From assembly GCA_001600695.1 (NCBI GenBank), contig BCKQ01000002.1, positions 992,001 through 1,056,000 on the forward strand: a stretch of DNA of 64,000 nucleotides. Reading direction: 5' to 3'. Positions 9,682 to 19,900 of this stretch are shown here, piece after piece. Source of the stretch: Ascoidea asiatica. Taxonomy: Eukaryota; Ascomycota; Saccharomycetes; Ascoideales; Ascoideaceae. The position numbers were made by a program, and so were the translations under genes. The notes beneath the pieces were generated by a model. That model was not told the origin of the DNA. It saw only the letters and a list, made by a program, of their open reading frames with translations, and made no database searches. The stretch's first letter is position 1, and every line of letters begins with the position of its first letter.

Positions 9682-11988
9682 ATGGAAAACAAATCTGATA
9701 TGTTTGCAGACCTTTTTTCATCATCGAAAAAAAAAGGATTTGCCAGAGTTCCTTCCAAGCAAAATCAAACAAAGATTCCCTTGAACAAATTGAGTACTTT
9801 AAGTAATGAAAATAATTCCTCAAAAAGCAATAACAGCTGGTCTGGGTTGGATCTATTAGATTCCATAGGAAGTTCAAATAATTCTACTTCTAGTCTAGGT
9901 AATCAAAGTTCATCTTTCATTTCTAGTTCAAACAGCAATCAAAATAACGATAAGAAGTTTGAATCCAATAATAACCAGTCAGTCACATCTCAGCATGATG
10001 AATTGGATGACTTATTTGCTGTTTTTGAAACTGCAGCTGTCAAACCCACTCCTCAGATAGAGAAACCAACATATGCTGAAGTTCAAAAACAATTCAATCT
10101 ATATTCAGCCCCGTATTCGCCAATGGCTCCAAATAATAACCAGAACTCTTCAAGTAATCAATCTTTTTCGTATAATACATTAATGAGTCCCGTAGATAGT
10201 GATCATTTTTTGATCGATTCATTTAGTGATTCTACAAATAGTCAAAATAAACATAAGACAAGTGAATCAAAAAAAATTGGGAAATCCGAAAGATATAAAG
10301 AATATGGTGATACTAGTTTCCAATATACACAAGATATTCCAAAAGTTAAAATGCCAATTAAAAAATCTCCAAATGATAGTTCTTTTGAGAAAACTAATAA
10401 TGTGAGCAATAATAGAATCAAAAAACTGACAGTCAATGATAATAATTTTCATAATACACAGTTGCAGAACAAAAACAATTTTGGAAAATTATTTGATGAT
10501 ATTTCTTCTAATAATGTTCCTGAAGAAATTTTCACTACTGCTAGTAGTTTTTTCAATAAAAGTAAAAATATTATTTCAAAAAATATTGAAAAATATCAAG
10601 CTCAAATAAATTCAGAATTAACTGGACAACCAGCTTGGATGTTTAATCAAGAAAAATATATTGATAATAAATCTGTTATTCCAAAAACTTCTGATATATC
10701 TGATACTTATATCAAAAGCTTCAAAACACCTAGAGTTAAAAAAAATAGAATTAGTTCAATGTATTCGACTGAAGTTGATTTACATAGAGATGTCAATATT
10801 AATAAGCATGAAAGAGTTGATGATTTTACTCCAAATAATCTTAAACCAATAAACAAGAGTTCAAGTAATTTCCAGAATGATGAATTTTCTCTTTCTTCTT
10901 TATATATTTCTAATCAAAGAACTACAAGTAATAACAATATTACTACTACTACGAATAATAATAATATTAGTAATAACAATCTCAAGTCCAACTCAAGTAG
11001 GTATGATTCTGCGAATATTAATAAAGTTGTATCAAAAAAAAATATTGAAAAAACATTTTATATAATAGATCCAATACCATTATCGATAACAACTAGATTC
11101 AATAATTTTAGGAGTCAAGGTTCGGAAGCATTTAAAAATGGAGATTTTTCTTTAGCTTTAACAAATTATGAGAGTTGTTTAAGCTCAATTCCTACTGGAC
11201 ATTTATTTCAAATTATAATTTATTCAAATATTTCAAGCTGTTTATTGAAATTAGGTAATCCGAAATCTTCCTTAGAAAATGTTGAAAAGGGTTTAAAACT
11301 AATTGGACCAATAAATAAAGATAATATTGAAAGTTTAAATTTTATAATTGAAAATAACAAAACAATGAAGGAATTTTGGTTAAAACTAAATTTGAAAAAG
11401 GCGGAATCTTTGGAGCATTTAGAGAAATTCAAAGATGCTTTAAATATATATACTATTTTGATTGGAAGTGGAGTATCTTCCAAAAATGTAATGGATGGAA
11501 AAAATCGTTGTCAGAGTGTAATAAAAAAAGCTACTTTTCAGTCTGATAATCGTTCTAATAGTAAACGTACTAAACCTGTCAAAGTTTCAACCCCTTCATA
11601 TAGCACATCTTCAAAAGCTGCCGAGGCTGTCAAAAATATAAGAAAGGAAGCTGCTGCAAAGGATAAAGAGGAAAATGAAAAATTCATGCTCCATGATAGT
11701 ATGGAAACAAAAGTTAATAGTTGGAAAAATGGTAAAGAAGATAATTTAAGGGCATTATTGGCTTCATTAGATGATATTTTATGGCCAGAGGCCAATTGGC
11801 AAAAAGTTTCATTAGCTGCATTACTTAATCCTAAAAAGGCAAAGATTATTTATTTCAAAGCAATTTCCAAAACTCATCCAGATAAAACAAGTGTGGATGC
11901 AACAGTTGAACAGAAACTTATTGCTCAAAATGTCTTTGTAGTTTTAAACAGAGCATGGGATAAATTTAAAGCTGAGCAAAATTTATAA
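9682..11988 (+). CDS. SWA2: Auxilin-like clathrin uncoating J-protein Swa2
   Basis: 768 residues. The N-terminal half is disordered and Ser/Asn-rich. It carries short acidic-aromatic and clathrin-box-like motifs (DMFADLF, GLDLLDSIG, DDLFAVFE) typical of clathrin binders. A TPR region lies at about residues 475-600. A short Lys/Glu-rich helix precedes the C-terminal auxilin J domain, with the HPD triad near residue 731 and WPEANW before it. Auxilins recruit Hsp70 to strip clathrin from vesicles; yeast Swa2 also acts in cortical ER inheritance. S. cerevisiae Swa2 has 668 residues and a UBA domain ahead of the TPRs; I do not see a clear UBA here. ATG start in a clean context. Confidence 0.92.
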   Translation: MENKSDMFADLFSSSKKKGFARVPSKQNQTKIPLNKLSTLSNENNSSKSNNSWSGLDLLDSIGSSNNSTSSLGNQSSSFISSSNSNQNNDKKFESNNNQSVTSQHDELDDLFAVFETAAVKPTPQIEKPTYAEVQKQFNLYSAPYSPMAPNNNQNSSSNQSFSYNTLMSPVDSDHFLIDSFSDSTNSQNKHKTSESKKIGKSERYKEYGDTSFQYTQDIPKVKMPIKKSPNDSSFEKTNNVSNNRIKKLTVNDNNFHNTQLQNKNNFGKLFDDISSNNVPEEIFTTASSFFNKSKNIISKNIEKYQAQINSELTGQPAWMFNQEKYIDNKSVIPKTSDISDTYIKSFKTPRVKKNRISSMYSTEVDLHRDVNINKHERVDDFTPNNLKPINKSSSNFQNDEFSLSSLYISNQRTTSNNNITTTTNNNNISNNNLKSNSSRYDSANINKVVSKKNIEKTFYIIDPIPLSITTRFNNFRSQGSEAFKNGDFSLALTNYESCLSSIPTGHLFQIIIYSNISSCLLKLGNPKSSLENVEKGLKLIGPINKDNIESLNFIIENNKTMKEFWLKLNLKKAESLEHLEKFKDALNIYTILIGSGVSSKNVMDGKNRCQSVIKKATFQSDNRSNSKRTKPVKVSTPSYSTSSKAAEAVKNIRKEAAAKDKEENEKFMLHDSMETKVNSWKNGKEDNLRALLASLDDILWPEANWQKVSLAALLNPKKAKIIYFKAISKTHPDKTSVDATVEQKLIAQNVFVVLNRAWDKFKAEQNL

Positions 11989-12665
11989 GTATTTGTTCCT
12001 GTGATTTGTAGTTTTATCAGTCTTAAAATTGAAATAGACAATTATTAAGCTTTTTTTTTATTCCAGTATTGTTCTTTTTATTTTTCTATTTTTTTCAAGA
12101 AAAATCGCATAAATTGTTTTTTTGTAAAAAAGGTCATTTGTTATTTTTAATTTTTAAATAGTTTTTTATTTTTAAGAAGTTTCATAGATTTCATGGTAAA
12201 ATATCGATTACATTTATTTGTATTTGTAACAGTACTGTAATATTTAGCTATTGAGAAGAACAGAGGAAAACAGTTGAAGGCTCCATGGCAATGATACCTT
12301 GGTGATCCCATTTAGCCGCATGCTTTTTAAAAACCCAGTACTGAGGGTCTAATGCGGATTATGTTTGGATTTGTCTGTACTTGCTGTTTTTGAATCAAAG
12401 GGCAAATTCACTACGGAAGAAACATTACTACTGATAAGTGATATTTTCACCGTTGAGCATTGATTGTATCCGAAAACTTTCACTAGAAAGATAGATAAGC
12501 ATCCATCATGGAAATTATTATTAAAAGAATTAATTGTTCATCTTTAATTTACTTGTAATAGATAGTTGTCCATTGTTGTTGGTTTGAGAATAATTTGGCT
12601 TTCAAGGGTAGGTTGATTCCCCTTGCTTCATTTGTTTCTTTTGCTTCTCTTTTTGCTATTCAATA
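11989..12665. promoter_or_regulatory. Intergenic, upstream of gamma-glutamyltransferase
   Basis: T-rich 3' flank of SWA2 to about 12230, then a GC-richer island at 12240-12480 with a nested inverted repeat (separate entry). No coding potential seen. Confidence 0.4.
12316..12357. repeat. Nested inverted repeat in the GGT promoter
   Basis: Outer arms are CCGCAT (12316-12321) and ATGCGG (12352-12357). Inner arms are ACCC (12333-12336) and GGGT (12345-12348), around the palindrome CAGTACTG. It could be a stem-loop or overlapping symmetric binding sites about 310-350 bp before the start codon. Confidence 0.5.
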
Positions 12666-14777
12666 ATGAGGTTCTTAGCTAGCAAAAATGATGGTAACAA
12701 ACATTATCATGATCTCTATAATTCTGGTGATTCAATTTTGAATAAAAATAATGATAAGTTAAAAAAACTAAACGACTCGAACATCGAGAATAAGAAAATT
12801 TATAAAAAGTTGAAAAATGTTCACATTATTATTCTTGGTTTTATATTTGTAACTTTTTTTATGAAATTTCTAAATAATAGTTCGAATGATAATATCAGGA
12901 ACTACTTTTATTTTCAGGAAATTAAAAATATGAAAAATTTTCAATTGAAGAATATAGATGAACCAAGTTTTAGTTCTTTTGAAGATAATTTAAATAATAA
13001 TGAAGAAATTTTGAAAACTGGTAAAAATGGAGTAGTATCAAGTGATTCAGAAATTTGTTCGAAATTAGGTATTCAAATTTTAGAAAATCATAATGGTAAT
13101 GCTGCGGACGCAGCTGTTACAGTTGGGTTATGTATTGGATTAGTTGATTCCTTTAGTTCTGGGATTGGTGGTGGTGGATTTATGCTTTCATATAATTCAA
13201 AATTAAAAGAAGTTATAAACATTAATGCAAGAGAAATGGCACCAATTGCATCTTTCAAAGATATGTTTAAAGTTGATAAAAATAATGACAATGATAAATC
13301 AAAATATTTACATAAATCTCAAATTGGAGGATTATCAATTGCAACACCTGGAGAATTAAAAGGTTATTATAATTTATTTAAATTGCATGGATCTGGTAAT
13401 GTAAGTTGGAAAGAATTAATTTTACCAGTTTCTAAATTGGCTAAAGAAGGTTTTAAAGCAAATCCAGCTTTAGTTTTAAGTGCTGAAATGATGGGTACAT
13501 ATATTCTTAATAAATGTGAAAAATCAGAGAATGAAATTTTAAAACTAAAAGAAAATTGGAGTTTTTTATTCAAAGATAATAATTTTAATAATAATGAGAT
13601 TATTAAAGAAGGAGATTTAGTTAAAAGAATAAATTTTGGAAATACTTTAGAAATAATTGCAAATAATGGTAGTGATAAAATATTTTATGATCCAAATGGA
13701 CCAATTGTTGAATCATTAATTAAAACAATTCAAGAAAATAATGGAATTTTACAAAAAGAAGATTTTAGTAATTATGAAGTTAAAATTGAACCTGCATTAA
13801 ATATATCATTTGGAAAAGATGATAGATATAATATATTCACTTGTGGATCAAGCTCATGTAGTGGACCAGCATTAATTAGTGCATTAAATATTATGAATGG
13901 ATTTAAAGATAATGAAATAAATGAAGAATATAAAGATTTTGAAGGAATATCAACACATCGATTAATTGAAAGTATGAAATGGATGGCAAGTGCGAGAAGT
14001 AAAATGGGAGATTATTATAAAGAAGAAGAAAATCAAATTAGAATTAATGAAATTATTGATAAAGATTGGTCAAATAAAGCACGTAATAAAATTAATGATT
14101 TTAAAACATTAAAAAGTTGGAAAGATTATGAACCAAGTTATGAAAATAATGAACCACATGGTACAACAAGTTTTTCAATAATTGATAAAAATAATAATTC
14201 AATTTCAATAATTTCAACGGTTAATTTATTATTTGGTTCAAGAGTAATTGATAATAAAACAGGAATAATTTTAAATGATCAAATGGATGATTTTTCAATA
14301 GAAAATTTTGATAATGGATTTGAATTAAAACCATCAATTTATAATTTTATAAAACCATTGAAAAGACCATTATCATCATCATCACCTGTTATAATTTTAG
14401 ATAAATTTAATAATAATTTACCAGATTTTATTATTTCAGCATCAGGAGGTAGTAGAATTACTACCTCAATTCTACAAAGTATTATAAGAAGATATAATTA
14501 TAAATTGAATTTACTTGAAATTATCTCATTACCAAGATTACATCACCAATTATTACCAAATGAAATTTATATTGAGAAAAAAGCAAGATTTAATAAAGAT
14601 GAATTTAATAAAAAAAAATATTTCAATTTAATTAAAGAAATGGAAAAAAGAGGACATAAATTGAAATTAATTGATTCAGTTACTGCAATGAATGGAATTT
14701 GTAGAAATAAAGAAGAAGAAACTTGGGAAGGTGTAAGTGATTGGTGGAGAAAAAGAGGTTCTAGTTGGAGTTATTAA
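12666..14777 (+). CDS. ECM38: Gamma-glutamyltransferase (glutathione hydrolase)
   Basis: 703 residues. Type II membrane topology: basic N-terminus, hydrophobic anchor at about residues 51-71 and a large lumenal domain. Family motifs in order are NGNAADAAV, GIGGGGFML, NAREMAP, then PHGTTSFS near residue 497 and the C-terminal SGGSRI. The enzyme is a self-cleaving Ntn hydrolase. Cleavage before the first Thr of GTTS would make the large and small subunits, and that Thr is the nucleophile. It transfers or hydrolyses the gamma-glutamyl group of glutathione, in yeast at the vacuole, for sulfur and nitrogen recovery. All key motifs are present. Asn-rich loops make it slightly longer than S. cerevisiae Ecm38 (660 residues). 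Confidence 0.94.
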   Translation: MRFLASKNDGNKHYHDLYNSGDSILNKNNDKLKKLNDSNIENKKIYKKLKNVHIIILGFIFVTFFMKFLNNSSNDNIRNYFYFQEIKNMKNFQLKNIDEPSFSSFEDNLNNNEEILKTGKNGVVSSDSEICSKLGIQILENHNGNAADAAVTVGLCIGLVDSFSSGIGGGGFMLSYNSKLKEVININAREMAPIASFKDMFKVDKNNDNDKSKYLHKSQIGGLSIATPGELKGYYNLFKLHGSGNVSWKELILPVSKLAKEGFKANPALVLSAEMMGTYILNKCEKSENEILKLKENWSFLFKDNNFNNNEIIKEGDLVKRINFGNTLEIIANNGSDKIFYDPNGPIVESLIKTIQENNGILQKEDFSNYEVKIEPALNISFGKDDRYNIFTCGSSSCSGPALISALNIMNGFKDNEINEEYKDFEGISTHRLIESMKWMASARSKMGDYYKEEENQIRINEIIDKDWSNKARNKINDFKTLKSWKDYEPSYENNEPHGTTSFSIIDKNNNSISIISTVNLLFGSRVIDNKTGIILNDQMDDFSIENFDNGFELKPSIYNFIKPLKRPLSSSSPVIILDKFNNNLPDFIISASGGSRITTSILQSIIRRYNYKLNLLEIISLPRLHHQLLPNEIYIEKKARFNKDEFNKKKYFNLIKEMEKRGHKLKLIDSVTAMNGICRNKEEETWEGVSDWWRKRGSSWSY

Positions 14778-16014
14778 TCGTAATAGTAAATCGTGAAATA
14801 AAAATAATAAAAATAGGCTATAATTTCTAAAAGTTTTGTTAAAAATATTCCAATAAATAATATAGCCTAACGTAACCAAAAATAATTTAAATATTCCAAT
14901 AATAATCCAATAATATTTCAATATTCCCAAAGGTCGCCAAATTCATGGAAGCCTTTTTTTTGCTTCTGGGCGGAATTCATTTATGTTGGTTAGACTTTTC
15001 TATTGGTTATTGCAATTTTAATACATAAATTATTTCACATTCCAAAATTTGTACATACCGAAGAAAATATATTTCAAGTGAGCCTTAATGAAGTGATATT
15101 TATTCAATACCAGTAAATGCCTTCAAATTTTCAATATTAAGAAATAATGACAATTCCAGAAGAATGGTCTCACATTCCCGACCACAAACGCGGGCCCTCA
15201 TAAAGTGGTAACGCTCAGTGGTAGCTTGCAGTATTTCTCATGGCAAAAGCTCGTACTTCGGGCGGAAGCAGGGTTACCCTCCGTGCTCTCCACTTAGCTA
15301 ATTTATTTGGAATTCAAGATTTCATACTGAATTCCATAGTTCCCCCAAAGAAAGCCAGTTAATGCGGGACCAACAACCTGCGAGTTTCATGTTTTGATAC
15401 CTGCATCAATTGATCTTGCTATGGGCACGCAAAAACAATAGGCAGTGCATCTAGACCAAAATAATTTGTAGGGTAACACTAATCAAATACTGGTGGCATA
15501 GGACACTTTGTATAGATCTGTGTCCTATAACAGTGCCCTGTAGACTAAAAGCAGTTTTCCAGACTATCTGTTTACCCCTTGCCAGACGGAGTGGTCGGAT
15601 TGTTTGGGGTGTCCAGATCAGACACTGCTCAATAGACGAGGGCAAATCTGCGGGCCCAGGACTGGGCAGATGTGTAACCAAGTTCTGTTTCTTGAATCTT
15701 TCACGACGTTTTTCTTCACTCCTCCACGGCGACTAGGTCACAGAATCTCCTTAACCAAAGAAAACACACACCAATTTCATCACGATGGAAAAGAACTTAA
15801 CTTATTTAGGGAACATTCTTCAGTACTGTACGGTACCTTATTACCGGTACCACTTCAATTCCATTACATACCGTGTTGTATGTAAGGAAATATAGAATTA
15901 TCAAGCTAAATCAATTGGAAAATAAAGGGAATTAAAGCAAAATTAAAGAGAAATTAAAGGGAAATTAAATTGAATTGAATTGAATTTCAAATTCCTAATT
16001 CATTACCACTTTTA
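14778..16014. other. Intergenic region with a GC-richer island
   Basis: The island at about 15160-15870 has near-balanced base composition, unlike its surroundings. Open frames of 67-93 codons on both strands overlap and show no domain. It contains the 9-bp inverted repeat at 15498-15528, a tRNA A-box-like word near 15213 with no matching B box, and paired GGTACC sites near 15830-15850. From 15900 it is AT-rich with GAATT and AAATTAAAG repeats. It is probably regulatory, or a decayed element. Confidence 0.4.
15498..15528. repeat. Inverted repeat, 9-bp perfect arms, 13-nt spacer
   Basis: ATAGGACAC at 15498-15506 and GTGTCCTAT at 15520-15528. It lies within the GC-richer island between GGT and MSB1. 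Confidence 0.65.
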
Positions 16015-16182
16015 TTAACAATTATCAGTATTTACACAAGATTTATATTTGGATTCACTTTCTTTTGCCTTTAACTGAATGTTAGATATTCTTCTAGCTT
16101 TATTAACTTGAGTTAGTGTTTTAAATTGATTTTTTATAATAATTGAAATTAAATCTTTAATATTATGATAATTAAAATTCAT
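16015..16182 (-). CDS. Small hypothetical protein, 55 residues
   Basis: An ATG-to-stop frame reading MNFNYHNIKDLISII and ending YKSCVNTDNC. It is Lys-rich with a plausible helical middle (QVNKARRISNIQLKAKESE) and two Cys near the end. The composition is more protein-like than the AT-rich noise around it. I recognise no family. It may be a real small gene, the last exon of a spliced gene, or chance. Confidence 0.3.
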   Translation of the reverse strand: MNFNYHNIKDLISIIIKNQFKTLTQVNKARRISNIQLKAKESESKYKSCVNTDNC

Positions 16183-16996
16183 AATATTTATATTTACAAA
16201 TTAAAATTAAAATTTAAAAAATAATTTAATATATATTAACTAATATTAGAGTAATCTCTTAAGAAAAATTATACTAATTTGCCTGAATTGCGTTTAATTT
16301 TTTTTATTGCTTTTTCTTTTTCTTTTTTATTTTCATCTTTAATTTAATTTCAATCTCTCCTTCAAATTCATTTTCATTGTCCTTTATTACTGATTGAATT
16401 TCTTGATATCTTAAAATTTTAATATTCTATATTAACTTTACATAAGCCTATTCACAAATCAAAAATTCAAATTATTTAAAACATTCAAAACATTTAAATA
16501 AATACCAATATATTACAATATATTACAATATATTAAAAAATATTACAATTCATTCGTTTAATTGTTTACATTTTCAATTCAATCTCAACATAAATATAAA
16601 TATCTTAATCATAATCATAGTCATATTAATTTAAATAATCTCTAAATCAACTCTAAATAAGAATATAATTAGAAATAAGAATAAGATTAAAATACTTTAT
16701 TCGTAACTGTGACAATATTTAGTTAATCAATTCTCTTATTTTTCAATATAATTCTATCATATTTTTATCATATCTTATTATCTCTAATATTTTTCTTTTT
16801 TTTATCTCCTTTTCACACAGCTAATATTCAATCTATCAATTAGTAAATCAATCAATATATCATCCAATCTATCAATCAATCAATACATTAATCAATCAAT
16901 ATTTATATTAAATCATTTGTAAATATATTCAGTATATATCCATATATGTATAATAATCTTCGAAGCTTTATTCCATTATTTTATCAAAATTAAGAT
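16183..16996. promoter_or_regulatory. AT-rich upstream region of MSB1
   Basis: Very AT-rich, with a 10-bp tandem repeat at 16507-16535 and ATCA-type repeats at about 16835-16910 just before the start, probably within the 5' untranslated region. No gene seen. Confidence 0.45.
16507..16535 (+). repeat. Tandem repeat AATATATTAC, 3 copies
   Basis: Two perfect 10-bp copies plus 9 bp of a third, in the MSB1 upstream region. Confidence 0.7.
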
Positions 16997-19900
16997 ATGA
17001 ATACGATTCCAATTCCTTCAAGATTTCCTTCTTCTGTAGTATCAGCAAATAATTATCTGGAAATTGATAATGATAATAATAATATAAATAATAACAATAA
17101 TAAAGATACTGCTTTAGTATTATCAACTTTACAATTAATTCAACATTTTGATAGATCAACAGTTAAAGATTTGATTCATCTTTTAACTTCAGAAATTAAA
17201 AAACATGGTTCAAAAACTCCATATATTTTTTTACCTTTTAGATCTCAAAATAATGATAAAAATTTATCTTCATTTTTAACAGAAATTTTATCAAATTTAA
17301 AAAATTTAAATTTAATTAAATCAATAATACGAAAAACTGATGTTTTTACTTTAATGTCTGCTTTAAAATATATTTGGTGTAGATTACCAAAAGATTCAAT
17401 TATTGGTTGGGATTCTTATTTAAAATTTAAAAATCATGAAAAGTTTTTAAATTATCCAAAAAATGCATTTTTAGAAATTATGCCAAGTTGTTTACCTTCT
17501 GCTGATTCGGCTTCAATCGTCTATGATTTTTTAGATTTATTAGTTAGAATTGCTGCTTATACTAAAGAAAATAAATTATCTGGTAGAAAAATATCAAAAT
17601 TAGCTGGTTTATATGCCTTTGAAGGTCCATGTCCAATTTTTCCTTCAAATAATAATAATTTTGAAGATAAACAAAAATCTTTTTCAAATGGATTAGAATC
17701 TTGGATTCCTGCCGCCGATGCAACTTTTCATTTACTTTTATCTTTTTTAAGATCAATGACTCCAGATGAAGACTCAAAAAAAGTTCAAATCCAAAAACCT
17801 TTATTGAATTTAATCAATTCAAATGCCTATCCACCTGAAATTACTCCTTTTTCTATTAGAAAATCTTTAAATCCATCTTCTACAAAAGCTCAATTAATTA
17901 CAATTCCTTTAATAACAATATATTCTCAAGTTTTAGCTTCGGATCCTTTAGATTTAATTAAAACTACAAGTAAAACTTTATCTTTCGAAAGATCTGATTT
18001 ATTTGAAAATCAAAATGATTATCAAATTTTAAAATCTTTATTTAAAGATATAAAAAACAATAATTCTGCTTATATTTATAAAAAATTAACTAAAGAATCT
18101 GGTGGTGTTGTTAAAAAATTATGTGAAGAAAATAATACGTCTTTACTAAAAAATGGTTGGGCTGATGAATCTGATATATTCTCAAGTTCTATAAATTCAA
18201 CTTCAACTTCAAATTCTCATGATTATGATGATGATGTTCATATTAATTCTAATTTGCCTTTACATAAAGCCACTGTTTCAAGTATTCCTATAGATGATTA
18301 TTATATTTGGGCTTGGATGTCATCATTATCCCCAGAATCTTCAATTGTTAAAAGATCTCATTTTGGAAATTCATTAGTAGCAGAGTTTGAATATCAAAAA
18401 GATCAAGTTAAATGGATCATAATCCAAGAGGTTAAAATGGAAGATCCGAGTAATCCTCAATTTCAAAAACAAATTAAAAAGGAAAAGTCTAAGAAAGATT
18501 CTTTGAAAAATAAAAAATCAAAAGATTTTATCGATTTCGATAAACCAATTCCTATGATGGATGACGATTATAATGACGGTGATGTAACTAGATCAAGTAG
18601 TCATTATACTACTAATACAAATGTTTCTTCTAGTCGTAGTAATAGTATGAGATCCTTTTCTGGTGCAAAAATTAAAAAAATGTTTACATTCAAACATAAG
18701 AAAAAAGAAGAACCTAAAAAAGAAGATTTTAGATTATCTAGATTCATTATAGATGAAGGTATTGGTGAACTCCCAGAGATCCAGACAGATAATTATAGAC
18801 TAAGTATGCCATTAGGCCAATTTAATTTTGATGATGTAGCCAATTCCAATGGTGGTAACAAAATATTAATTTCTCTGTCTCCAGAAGAAGAAGCTAATAA
18901 CCAGAGTTCTCTTACTTTGACTGATAAAACTGAATCTCCTAAGAAAAACATATCACCTAAAAGAAAATCGATGTATGATGAATATTTTATTTCCAATGAT
19001 ATCATGCTATCTCCTCCTGTATCCCCAGATAGAATCAAAAGTCAATTTTTTGACGATGAAAGTAGCACAGCTAGTAGAAATAGTCTAAAGGACATAGTTA
19101 ATTTACTTGATGATTTAGTTGTTCAATCAGACGAGGTCGAAAAACAACTACATTCCTCTTCTTCTATCACTCCTGATCAAAGCCGTCCATCAACATTTAG
19201 TACAAATGACAAAGAAGTCAGAGAATCTATAAGTACAATAGACTCTTTAAATTCATCTTCAATAAAGAAGGTAATTTCCCCAGTCTCCACTGCTATACCA
19301 AATCCTTATTCCAATGAAAATATTGATGTATATCCCGAACCGACTGTTTCTCCAGTGGAAATGGAATTTAGTAATATTAACCGAAATGAAGAGAGTCAAT
19401 CAACTCCAAATTTAAGAGCACCTACCATAGCAACTAAAAGGAATAGTTATCATCTGATAAAAAGTACCTCTCCGATTAGAAATTCTCCATTACGTCAAAG
19501 GATGAGCTTTGATGGAAATGGTGAAGAACCTGTAATTCAAGAGTATTTAGATGGCTCTCCAGAGAATCCTTCTCAAATCATTCCTGTTGTATCTGATAAT
19601 TCCAATAAATATCCAAATTCTTTAAACTCAAATAAGTCAAATCGTTATTCTGCTCAGTCTTTTCAAAATAATCCGCAACATACCTTACCTCCACCACCTC
19701 TTCTGAATCAACAACAACCTACTCAACCTCAACATCCCGTATATAATTCCCAACAACAACAACCACCGCAACAACATTATCCAATTGCACGAGAAGTTGA
19801 ACCGCAATATCAAAGTAATAATTCCGTTCAACAAAATCAATTTTACGATACAAGAAGTTCACCTCAGCAAAACGGATCATCAACAAGTGTTCACAATACT

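Noticed and set aside
15173-15310. Possible tRNA or small RNA (A-box-like GCTCAGTGGTAG at 15213, AAGTGG/CCACTT ends)
   Set aside because: No B box (GGTTCGANTCC) and no cloverleaf could be drawn, so not called as tRNA.
15533-15885. Forward ORFs of 67 and 93 codons
   Set aside because: Overlap a reverse ORF in the same island, no domain, and one starts before the inverted-repeat flank without a plausible context.
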